Shown here one piece after another: positions 45,731 to 54,147 of a stretch of 64,000 nt of DNA (positions within the stretch are counted from its first letter, which is position 1; every line of letters starts with the position of its first letter). The position numbers and the translations under genes were made by a program. The notes under the pieces were generated by a model. It ran no database searches. It worked only from the letters and a program-made list of their open reading frames with translations, and was not told where the DNA came from. The stretch covers positions 35,659,436-35,723,435 of the forward strand of contig NC_087068.1 of assembly GCF_963678635.1 (NCBI RefSeq). The letters run 5' to 3'. The stretch comes from Symsagittifera roscoffensis (Eukaryota; Xenacoelomorpha; Acoela; Convolutidae).

Positions 45731-46684
45731 TGTAACATTCGCCCGGAAGATACATATCGACGGATAACAAAACTAAGTCTTAAGACGACTGGCTAGCGTC
45801 TAAACAGAGCTTTGCATGTTTTTCACCGTCTCTACCAAGCCAGTACTTTTCGGTGGTCTTTTCTAACATCGGGTCGACAAAAACGTTACTGTTCTCCGGC
45901 TTCGACCAGAACGCTCAAATTAACTGAATTACATGCAAAAATAGTGAGCTCATGGCTGGGTCTCAGTATCCCCAGACCACGAGGTCACTCCTAAAAACAG
46001 GGCTACTACTTATTATATTACTATTGTTTTTGTTCAGTAGATAAAAACCATCATCTCCATCGAAGATGGATCAACCCTTTCCCCCCAACTCCTAGCTTCT
46101 CATCCTTATCAAAATGAATCCAGTTGTTAATTAAATTCAATTCAGGACATGACAAGAAGCTAAAAGTTTATATAAAAGGCTAAAAGTTCCAGTCCCGAAA
46201 CCCTTCCGGATTCTTGAATCCAGTGAATCAAGCTCCTTAAGTTCAATTTCACGCCAATCCGGAAGGCTGGTTCTCACCCTTCACCGTTGTTGGCAACGGC
46301 CTTGCAACTATTGTAGCAGCACAATAGTTGCAACTTGGAACGTTCTCTGCTATTGTAGTTCGTTGTCGTTTTTCTTTAATCTCGATATTCGTTCTGTTCG
46401 CAATCACAGATAAAGTTGTTCTCGTCAGCGCAACCAACGTTGTTGTTCTTGTGTTCTTTCACTCGTTTTTTGTTAAAAATGGCCGTTTCAGCATTTCTCA
46501 GAAATGTGACGTCATCATTCGAATTTTTGAAATTTTAAAATACCAGAATATTCTAGCCCTCACCGTTTGGCTAAACGTTCCAATAACGTCGCTAATCCTT
46601 CGAAATCATCAACTCGGAAGGCTTACTGCTAAAATTTCGAAGCCTGCATAAATTGCACTTTGGCCATTCTGGTCGAATGTCACA
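45731..46684 (-). repeat. 5' LTR of element A, also 3' LTR of element B
   Basis: 954 bp, TGTAACATTCG...CACA, matching 28699-29652 at a fixed offset of 17,032. The internal PPT of B (46685-46696) abuts one side and the PBS of A the other, so a single LTR serves two elements. Confidence 0.95.
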
Positions 46685-46696
46685 TACTCCCCGGAC
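46685..46696 (-). other. Polypurine tract of element B
   Basis: GTCCGGGGAGTA on the minus strand next to the shared LTR, identical to that of element A. Confidence 0.8.
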
Positions 46697-47498
46697 AGTC
46701 CGGTCAATGTCCTCATTGAATCGCACTATGTTCTAAATGGTTACAGTGTCATCGAACAGAATTTACAAAATGCACGAAATTACTTTTATCTACGTCACAT
46801 CGACTCACTGCAGAATATAAATGGCATCATACTACATCACTATAGCCTTCAAATTCTTTCATTAATCTGCACATTGAGGATATGACTTAAGATAAAACAT
46901 ATTTTCTGACTTCCAGTGTCAATGTCCCGATTAAAGCTTTTTCTCCTAGATTTAAAAGGTGTTGGCTTGCAGGACAGTCCTGCCAACCAACAAGCTAAAA
47001 TTATCCTACTATGCTCCTTCCCTTCGGAAATCTTGCTTGTTTATTGTCCTGAATATTAAAACTAAGAAACTTTGTGGTTAGAAAGAACAATGCAACAACC
47101 TCCCTCTTCAAGAGATTACTCAAGCCTTCCACGTCACCACAAAGTGATCAATCTTCCTAAGTGATTAAAAACAATCATGCAGGCTGGTTATTTCAATATA
47201 CTCTTCCCTTAAGCCTTTCTAAATAAATAATAAGTGTCTCTAAAGCCACTTCTGCTAAAATCAAAATGCAAATTTATAAATGCAACAATTTCAAAACTCA
47301 ACTAAATGTTTCAGTTTTCAATTACAACTTGGTTGCTTGGTTTCTCACTTGAGTTTTTCACACACATAAAACAATTCTGAGTTTTAACTCTTCTTCATCA
47401 TCCCTTTGTTCTCTTCTTTTTTCGTCGTTTAGAAGTTCTAAAACTTCTAAATTCTTCTAATTTTCTTTCTTGCTGCCTCTTGTTTTCTCGACCATTCG

Positions 47499-47699
47499 TC
47501 AATGCTCCATTTCCTCCTCCTGTGACACTGACTCCGCACTTTCGGTTTCCGTGTCTTGTAGCACGTCATTGACTATCCTGACGCTGTTGGAAGCCGTCCT
47601 CCAACACTTCTGCTCTTCCACCCTCTGTTTACAGCAAGGTAGGGGATCCACGTTTGATTCTCTGTTTCTACAGAACAACCTTCCCACTCGGCTGGTCAC
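47499..47699 (-). pseudogene. Element B, truncated accessory ORF remnant
   Basis: Identical to the last ORF of element A up to 47675, then replaced by leader sequence. Only about 58 residues of the accessory C-terminus remain, preceded by a few chimeric codons. Not expected to be functional. Confidence 0.8.
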
Positions 47700-48164
47700 C
47701 TCTTCCAGTCAAGTCTCCTTGTTGTCCAGCTAAGTTCCAAGCTATCTGAAAACCCTTGACAACGCCCCACACTCGGGCACCTTATCAAACGATCGAACTT
47801 GTAAAACAGTATGGGTATACTATTTAATTAATATAAAGGTTTGATCCAACTAATCTGGTGTCAAAGTCACTGTCTTTTTTCGTTTTATGGTTTTTGTTCC
47901 TTTTTTTATTCTTTTTTGGTTTTTTGTTTTGCTTTTTGTCTTTTTGCTCGTGTTTTTGTCCCCCTAGTTGCCCCCCTTTACTCGGTTAGCTAAGCCTCGT
48001 TCGGAGAGCGTACCAGGAAGTTTTCTTGAGTTTTCTTAAAAAGCTATCACGGTACAACCGGAAGGTTTGCACGTTCCTGTCGAACCGTACCGCCGGTACT
48101 CTAGAATGGGCATTCAGCCCGAAGCTGTCTCAAGTGGGTTCGACTCCGTAGTCTTGATGTCGTA
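47676..48164 (-). other. Leader of element B (C-type)
   Basis: Non-coding, starting just inside the PBS. It shares ACCGGAAGG and CACCCAGGAGCGCCA words with the leader of A but is otherwise diverged, consistent with a C-type origin. The true C leader lies outside the window, so this cannot be tested here. Confidence 0.6.
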
Positions 48165-48181
48165 AACACCCAGGAGCGCCA
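48165..48181 (-). other. Primer binding site of element B
   Basis: Same 17-nt TGGCGCTCCTGGGTGTT as element A, 11 bases inside the LTR. Confidence 0.75.
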
Positions 48182-48192
48182 TAAAAACACTA

Positions 48193-49021
48193 TGTAACAT
48201 TCGTCTACTGCAGTCACACATGAGGCTTAAGAAAAATAGGCCCTATAACCATTGGCTCAAGAGTCAGGGACACTATCTCTTGTGTTTTTGTACCTCAAAT
48301 CAGTCGGAGCCAATTCGGTTCGCTTGTGACATGAGACTACGACCCGTTACAGCTTAAAGGCTACTACTAAAATATCCCCCACTCTAGAATTAGAAACGTC
48401 CCCATACTTAGGTCTCTAGATACCCAAAATACATGAACGCCATTAAAAACCGGGTTGGAACAATCCGTTAAGTTACTTTTTATTAGACAGTGGAACTTTG
48501 ATCCATTTCAGATGGATCAACCTAAAACTCGCCTTACCTCAACATAACAATTATAAAACACACTCTAGAAATTTAAATTAGTACTCACATTGTAGCACGC
48601 TCAAGAACCAGGAAGTAAATAAGTCGGTGAGCAACTCAAGAATCAATAAAGTAACTAAAATGAGTTTAATGTTAGTCAGTTTTAATAACAAGAACAAGTT
48701 TTTACTCTAGACTGTAAGTTCTCGTGAACCATTGGGACACTCTAGCTGTCCACCTTTCCACCGAAGGTTCACTCTAGTCCAGTTTAGAATAATACTCCAA
48801 TCACAACAATCCAGTTCGTGGGAATGCGCTCGTCTTTGTTTTAGATGGGACAGCTCTACTCTCGATTATTATTGCTACTGAAATTGCGAATAGCAATTTC
48901 CCACTGATTTTTCTAGCCACTTTCCCCGCGATTGTCACTCGATCGTTTTAAATTTCACTCCAAAATTAAGTGTTTTTTGCTTCTCTCAAGGTCAAACTTC
49001 CAAATATGACCGACTGGCACA
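48193..49021 (-). repeat. C-type LTR: 3' LTR of element C and 5' LTR of element B
   Basis: 829 bp with TGTAACATTCG at one end and GGCACA at the other. The first 11 bases equal those of the A LTR, the rest is diverged. The C polypurine tract abuts one side and the B primer binding site the other. Confidence 0.88.
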
Positions 49022-49033
49022 TACTCCCCGGAC
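49022..49033 (-). other. Polypurine tract of element C
   Basis: GTCCGGGGAGTA on the minus strand, directly before the C-type LTR; the upstream sequence ATGAGGACATCGA resembles that of element A. Confidence 0.85.
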
Positions 49034-49447
49034 TCGAGATCGATGTCCTCATCGCGTGCTGTCTTCTGCCAGTGAGTCCCAGAAAACCGAGTGTTACTCA
49101 AGATACAGTGCCAGTGGTCATTTACAGAAGTTTGCAGCAGACTTAAGCTTATCTACACCCCAAAATTCACAGCCATGTAAAATTTTCACACTATCGCTAA
49201 ACAGCAATCAAAATCTGCACACACCTGCACCCTTGAATTCTCGCTTTTCAAGCCAATTTAAAATTTCTTTTGTCCCATTCAATTAGGAAATTGTCATGCA
49301 GCATTTTCGTTTATATAATAGATATAGCATATTAATAACAATATCTTGTTTTGTTAAAATTTCTTTTTCGTGAACCCAGGTTTCACCCGGATCCACGCTC
49401 AAGCCCCCTTTCCCTCTCAAGACTCAAGATCCATTCGAGCCACCTGC
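49034..49447 (-). other. 3' untranslated region of element C
   Basis: About 410 AT-rich bases between the last stop codon and the PPT. No feature recognised beyond the PPT flank. Confidence 0.6.
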
Positions 49448-51049
49448 TCATCTCGCACTCTTCGCCTTGGAGGTACTGCACCCTGAAGTACTAGATACGG
49501 CAAACTGTCTCAACAGTTCCTCTTCATCATCGGAGCTAATCACAATCTCCTCCCAAGCCTTCAGCTGCTCGTAGGATCGCATCCATTCTCTTTGCTCTTG
49601 CAACCTCTTTGCTTGGTTGGGTAGTGCCTTCACCCTAGATTCCCGGTTCAAACAAAAGGAGTTGTGCAGGCTCAAGCTCACGTTCTTCGCCAGGTCCTCC
49701 TCTAGTATCGATTCCTTCGCCTTGGTATTGTCTCTAGACATTTTACCCACTCTCTTCCATCCTATCGTGATTGCATTACGATGGGTTAACAGGGGTCTCT
49801 TGAAAGCTTCCGGCCCAATCTCGGCCTGGAACTGTCGATACTCCTTTTGATGTTTTCTCATGTGATTTTTCGTTGTCATGTACAACCAGGACGTCAGCGT
49901 CGCCCGAAACCATGGGAAGTACCTCAAACGGCTCCAGACATGTCTGACTTCCGTTGGTATGGCGAATACCTTGCACGCAGTCTCAAACAACTCGAGTCTC
50001 CTACTGTAGTCTATCGCGTATATTGACTCAGCCGTTGGCGTCCCCGCTTCCCGATACTTCGTTATATTCTCTTCTATCCATCTCAGAGCCAACATCGTAC
50101 TCACTACCAAGATCGTCACCTTCTGTCGGTGATCCGGTAGTCCGATCGACCGGATTTCTTCCATATCCCATACCAGGCAAAGGTTCTTGTGATCTGGATA
50201 CCACACCGTTTGCGCCAAACAGTGGCATGGGCATTCTCCATGGGTGATCTCAATGCTCCTGAGGTTACGCTCCCCCGAGGCTTCCAAGAGATGCTCAAGC
50301 TCCATCATTTTCTCATGCATCGTGTCGTTATCTTCCAGGTTTGGAGCACTTCCCACAGGTTTTCCGATCACGTTTTGTCTCTCGTGATCGCTTGTGTTCT
50401 CTCTCTCCAACTCCAAAAGTTCTTCTCCCCAGATTTCACTCAAGTCATCTCTCAATTCTTTTGGTACTGTCCCTCTGATTTTTCTCAACAACTTGTGCGA
50501 GTGATGCGATATCCTAGCCAACCTCACGCACTTGGGCACTGAGAAGGCCTTGTCCACCAGTACTCTCTGGCTGGATGCTTCCACCATCGCCATGTGCAGT
50601 GGGTAGTGACTTCCGCACAAGTTGGCCATCATTGACCCTATCAGGGATTTTGCGTTCAATGGCAGGCCATAAGCTTCGCTCATGGGAAACCCCATTTCTG
50701 CCTCAAGACCAACTTTCCAGCTCCGGATGTGTTTTTGAGTCACCTGCAACACCCCAGGCCATGATTCTACGCTCAACGCCGTCACCCAATGGTGTTCAGA
50801 CTCTAGTCTTTCCAATGACTGCAAACTACACATTCTCGAGAAGAATCCGAGAGCTGTCGCTATATTCACCGTGGTTCTCGCGTAACACTCCGCTACTATT
50901 TGCACTTCACTTCTCTCCCTTTCCGTGATGTCTTCGAACCAAGTGACCAGGTCTTCTTTTTGAAAGGACAGTATTCTGACGCATGACCGTCCATCGCAGG
51001 TGTGCTCTCCGTTTCCACACGTCGAATCCAGACAGCTACCCGGCTCCAA
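49448..51049 (-). CDS. Element C, accessory ORF 5 with conserved C-terminal domain
   Basis: 533 residues as opened at TTG 51049. The N-terminus is Cys-rich (CLDSTCGNGEHTCDGRSC), possibly a metal site. The middle is helical, with HGECPCHCLAQ. The last 190 residues are the domain shared with element A (LFETACKVFAIPTEVRHVW, PWFRATLTSWLY, FKRPLLTHRNAI, LSLHNSFCLNRES) with an acidic tail. No signal peptide or membrane helix, so it is not an envelope protein. It is separated from ORF 4 by an in-frame TAG and three codons. Function unknown. Confidence 0.7.
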   Translation of the reverse strand: MEPGSCLDSTCGNGEHTCDGRSCVRILSFQKEDLVTWFEDITERERSEVQIVAECYARTTVNIATALGFFSRMCSLQSLERLESEHHWVTALSVESWPGVLQVTQKHIRSWKVGLEAEMGFPMSEAYGLPLNAKSLIGSMMANLCGSHYPLHMAMVEASSQRVLVDKAFSVPKCVRLARISHHSHKLLRKIRGTVPKELRDDLSEIWGEELLELERENTSDHERQNVIGKPVGSAPNLEDNDTMHEKMMELEHLLEASGERNLRSIEITHGECPCHCLAQTVWYPDHKNLCLVWDMEEIRSIGLPDHRQKVTILVVSTMLALRWIEENITKYREAGTPTAESIYAIDYSRRLELFETACKVFAIPTEVRHVWSRLRYFPWFRATLTSWLYMTTKNHMRKHQKEYRQFQAEIGPEAFKRPLLTHRNAITIGWKRVGKMSRDNTKAKESILEEDLAKNVSLSLHNSFCLNRESRVKALPNQAKRLQEQREWMRSYEQLKAWEEIVISSDDEEELLRQFAVSSTSGCSTSKAKSAR

Positions 51050-51058
51050 TTTCTTCGC

Positions 51059-52348
51059 CTACCCGGGATTGTTCGTCTTTTCGCTTGGCTCTTGCATCTG
51101 AGGTGAGATTAGCTTATGCAGCACACTCAACTTTGCCAGATCTTCATCTTCCGTTGGTGCTAACCTCACTCGCTCGGTGGTTTCCTCGATCAGACTCGCG
51201 TGGGGATGTGGACACCAGGAGGGTCTTAGTAGCTTCCATACCACTCCCAAGTTCGTGGTTAACAAGCCATTTCCATCGCCCATGTTCACTTCAACTCTCT
51301 TGTTCGAGCGCGGTATGCTTACCACCTCTGGTGTTTTCTCAAGAATCAGGCCCAAGCTCGGCCCCTCTTTTTCCACCGCGTCTATTTCCATTATTCTTTC
51401 TGTCCAAAACTTCAGTAGCTCCGCTACCTCATGGTTTCTGTGGGCACCTCCAGTTTCCGAGTCTAAGAAGGGGTTGTAGGCTATTCCCATTACTCCCGAC
51501 ACATATTGGTATTCCCCCTTCTCGCTGAGTCTCGAGTACTGCTCTGACGAGGCCAGGTTACGGTGAACATCATGTTCTTCCTCGAACTTCTTATTATAAA
51601 ATCTCCGTACCTCGTCCAGCTTTCTGTGGTTCTCTGGGGACAGTCTGGAACCATCTTCTTTTTCTATACCAGTACTCTGATACACGTTTAAGATGATCGT
51701 TGAGACTCTTTTTTCCACGGTTTTACTTCCGTTTGCTCTCTGGTGGCATGCCAAGATGGTACTATCAGACATCATTGACATTATCCATCTCAAGAAACAT
51801 GTGGCATCCTTCCTCCTAGCCAGGCTCAAGCCTGAATTGTCCCTAGCCACGTGTTGCATCAATGCCTGATACACATCTAGCTTTTTGCTTCCCAACTTCA
51901 GCCTGTCATACGAGGTCAGTGTTTCCAACTCTATTCCCACCAGACTCCAGGTGAACATTAATTGTCCTGCAGTTCTAACGAAGGGATTCGCCATTAATGG
52001 TGGTGCTGATGAGGATGTCCTCATTGCCTCTTCAAAATGATCCTTCAACAAGTTCTGCCAGGACCTCTTCAGCTGATTCGCCACTTCTATTTTATTAACC
52101 TCGGCCTTTTGCTGGGTGGCCCAATTGCGTCGCTTGCGAGCTACTCCACTGTCCAATTTCTTCAAGCAGTCCTCCATTTCCTTCAATGTCTCGAGGGCCA
52201 CCCACCACGTCCGGGAGGTGTTCCTCGTCTTGTTCCTCTCCAATGGATCACTTGTCACTCGCTTGCCCGTGGCCTGGTGTGCCTTCGAGATCCATTCTTT
52301 GCCGACATCTACTTCCCATGTCTGTCCGTTCGTTGAACCTCTCTTCAC
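51059..52348 (-). CDS. Element C, accessory ORF 4, uncharacterised
   Basis: 429 residues from GTG 52348; no ATG near the start, and the frame is open only from 52378 after a TAG. Mostly helical and charged (WVALETLKEMEDCLKKLDSG, LMQHVARDNSGLSLARRKDA, RKLDEVRRFYNKKFEEEHDV). I recognise no domain, and element A has no counterpart. It lies in the same frame as ORFs 3 and 5, separated from them only by stop codons. Confidence 0.6.
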   Translation of the reverse strand: MKRGSTNGQTWEVDVGKEWISKAHQATGKRVTSDPLERNKTRNTSRTWWVALETLKEMEDCLKKLDSGVARKRRNWATQQKAEVNKIEVANQLKRSWQNLLKDHFEEAMRTSSSAPPLMANPFVRTAGQLMFTWSLVGIELETLTSYDRLKLGSKKLDVYQALMQHVARDNSGLSLARRKDATCFLRWIMSMMSDSTILACHQRANGSKTVEKRVSTIILNVYQSTGIEKEDGSRLSPENHRKLDEVRRFYNKKFEEEHDVHRNLASSEQYSRLSEKGEYQYVSGVMGIAYNPFLDSETGGAHRNHEVAELLKFWTERIMEIDAVEKEGPSLGLILEKTPEVVSIPRSNKRVEVNMGDGNGLLTTNLGVVWKLLRPSWCPHPHASLIEETTERVRLAPTEDEDLAKLSVLHKLISPQMQEPSEKTNNPG

Positions 52349-52405
52349 GTTTATCTTCTGAGGCTTGAAGTCTTCCTCCTATGTCGAACTGGTGGAAACC
52401 TCTAT

Positions 52406-53923
52406 TTACCTCTCTACTTCAAGTGGTCTTCTGAGCTCCGAGCTGCTCTTGTATGCCGCCGTCTTGCATCGAGCCAAAACCATGGGCGCCGTCTCTCTCA
52501 AGTTTCCTTCCGAAACAGCATCCACTGAAGGACTACCCAATCCCTCCACTGCTCTCTTCCTCTTGCGAGTCTTCACATCTCTGCTTGAGGGTGTTGTGGC
52601 TATCATCACTGATTCGACCTCTCTGTCTACCTCCAATCCTTCCAACTCTTGCCTCCCCCCTGCTCGAGCCTTAAGGATATTAGTACTTTTAATCATATTA
52701 CTAGTCCCAATCTTATCCCTTTTTATATCATTAACTATTTTATCTACAGTTTTTTGTTTCAGAGTAGAGCTGTCCTCACATTTTTCTTCTCTAGTCTTCG
52801 ATCGTGAATTCCTCAGCTCTACCAGCTTGCTCAGCAGCTCTTTTCTCGCCTTCTCATCCAGGCCCGTTCCTATCAGAAGCGGTTCTCCAAATCTTACGAC
52901 TGTGTCCCACAGTTCCTCCTTGAACTTGTCCAGCGTCGTCTCGCTGCCCACTTCTTGATTGAATTCTTCCAAGAACTCCTGCCAAGCATCGTTCTTCAGA
53001 GACCCCAGGAATATGTCCCTGTTCCCTTCGAAAGTGTTCCTTTCCCTTTCCTCCGAGCTCAAGAGTATCATCCCCATATTGAAGGTCTCTTTTGCCAATG
53101 GCAATTCCAGATTCTTCCGGGGGGACGGATTCAGAGGTGGGGTGGCAGTATCTGCCCAATTCTCCTCGCTCAAGTCTTTCAACAGCTCTTGAGTGGTGAG
53201 CTCCTCCCCTGATGGCCCTGGTTCAGGCGTATTCCCCACTTCCATGTCTTCACCGGCTTCACTGAGAGTTTCATCCATACTCTCTTCTTCTGATTCATGT
53301 CTCCTTCTCTCGAGAATTTTCTTAAATCGGTCCTCGACGGGTCCACTCCTCTTGTCTCCAGGCGTGTCCACTGACAGTGGTGATGGTGTCGTAGGGTCCA
53401 ATTTCTTGTACTCCGTCAGGGCTTGAGGCAGTTGACCTGCTGCATCTAGTTCTTTTCCCTCCTGTCTCACTTCCACCTGTTCTAAGCCATAGGGTGCCCT
53501 GTATTTTCTCGTTGCAAATTTCATGTCGTCCACCAATGCGACGTGCCCCTCCATCACGATCATCCTGCCATCATCCCATATGGGTAGCATGTTCTCAAGT
53601 CCCTCCTGCTCAAGAGCTCTCAAGACCTTTCGCACCTCATATCCGGGGGGCTGCGAACCTCTCATCTTTTTCGCTCGCGTCGACCACGAATTTACCTTCG
53701 CCTCGCTAGTATGAAAGTAGACCGCCGCCGTGTAGCCGATGAACAGGGGGTCCCAGCCATCAGTGAAATCCTTCTGCATTTCCTCCGTCGTCATCCTCGC
53801 CATTATGGAGGGAACTACCAAGGGACTGTTCATTCCTAAGGTCATCCTCCTGACTATTGGGAACTCAGGCATGGTGGCTGGGAGGATTTCTTTCTCCATT
53901 ATGGTCTCCAGCTCCCTCTTCAC
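52406..53923 (-). CDS. Element C, accessory ORF 3, uncharacterised
   Basis: 505 residues from GTG 53923, which overlaps the TGA of the upstream 71-residue frame. The N-terminal 160 residues look globular (PEFPIVRRMTLGMNSPLVVP, GWDPLFIGYTAAVYFHTSEA, GRMIVMEGHVALVDDMKF). The rest is acidic and low complexity, rich in Glu and Ser, with a basic stretch (KTRKRKRAVEG) that could be a nuclear signal. No family recognised. Without an ATG at the junction, it is probably translated together with the 71-residue frame, through a -1 shift or after an indel. Confidence 0.6.
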   Translation of the reverse strand: MKRELETIMEKEILPATMPEFPIVRRMTLGMNSPLVVPSIMARMTTEEMQKDFTDGWDPLFIGYTAAVYFHTSEAKVNSWSTRAKKMRGSQPPGYEVRKVLRALEQEGLENMLPIWDDGRMIVMEGHVALVDDMKFATRKYRAPYGLEQVEVRQEGKELDAAGQLPQALTEYKKLDPTTPSPLSVDTPGDKRSGPVEDRFKKILERRRHESEEESMDETLSEAGEDMEVGNTPEPGPSGEELTTQELLKDLSEENWADTATPPLNPSPRKNLELPLAKETFNMGMILLSSEERERNTFEGNRDIFLGSLKNDAWQEFLEEFNQEVGSETTLDKFKEELWDTVVRFGEPLLIGTGLDEKARKELLSKLVELRNSRSKTREEKCEDSSTLKQKTVDKIVNDIKRDKIGTSNMIKSTNILKARAGGRQELEGLEVDREVESVMIATTPSSRDVKTRKRKRAVEGLGSPSVDAVSEGNLRETAPMVLARCKTAAYKSSSELRRPLEVER

Positions 53924-54135
53924 CAGTGCTCCCTCTTCCAGGCAGTAATTCTCAAGATTTCTCGTCCGTCTGCTGTCAATGGGTTCAAGTTCCAGAATTT
54001 GGGATACATTTCGATGGGACCCTCTCGCTTGCCTCCCATTCTACATTGCATTTGCCCCCTGAAGTTGTACACTATTAGCTCGGCATCTTTCACCTTTCCA
54101 AAGAGTACCGTGTTGCTCATTCGCCCTCTGAGCAC
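53920..54135 (-). CDS. Element C, N-terminal part of accessory ORF 3
   Basis: 71 residues as opened at GTG 54135; an internal ATG at 54120 gives MSNTVLFGKVKDAELIVYNF. It is in the same frame as the SGNH ORF upstream (one TGA and four codons apart). The following ORF lies one base behind. The translation looks like the start of a folded domain that continues in the next frame. Confidence 0.5.
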   Translation of the reverse strand: MLRGRMSNTVLFGKVKDAELIVYNFRGQMQCRMGGKREGPIEMYPKFWNLNPLTADGREILRITAWKREHW

Positions 54136-54147
54136 CTCCTGCTGACA

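Larger units (their letters stand above)
28699..46684 (-). mobile_element. Element A: complete 18.0-kb Ty3/gypsy-type LTR retrotransposon
   Basis: Full-length element on the minus strand with 954-bp LTRs (TGTAACATTCG at one end, CGAATGTCACA at the other), a primer binding site, a 2.9-kb leader, gag-PR-RT-RH, an integrase ORF, small ORF, SGNH ORF, two C-terminal ORFs and a PPT. Domain order RT-RH-IN and the GPF motif after integrase place it in Ty3/gypsy (Metaviridae). At 17,986 bp it is far above the usual 5-10 kb. Both LTRs are the same length with two differences seen, so it inserted recently. Flanks show no matching 5-bp duplication because the 5' LTR is shared with element B. Confidence 0.93.
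45731..49021 (-). mobile_element. Element B: internally deleted chimeric element, 3.3 kb
   Basis: Runs from the C-type LTR (48193-49021) through a PBS and about 490 bases of leader to a sharp junction at 47675/47676, then about 990 bases identical to the 3' end of element A and an A-type LTR. Everything from gag to most of the accessory region is missing. The two LTRs belong to different types, so this is a recombinant, not a simple deletion of one element. It keeps LTRs, PBS and PPT and could in principle be mobilised in trans. Confidence 0.85.

Noticed and set aside
47650-47700. Element B as a retro-copied spliced RNA of element A
   Set aside because: The junction at 47675/47676 does not fall on an AG acceptor in the intact element A sequence, and the 5' side is of the other family, so splicing does not explain it.
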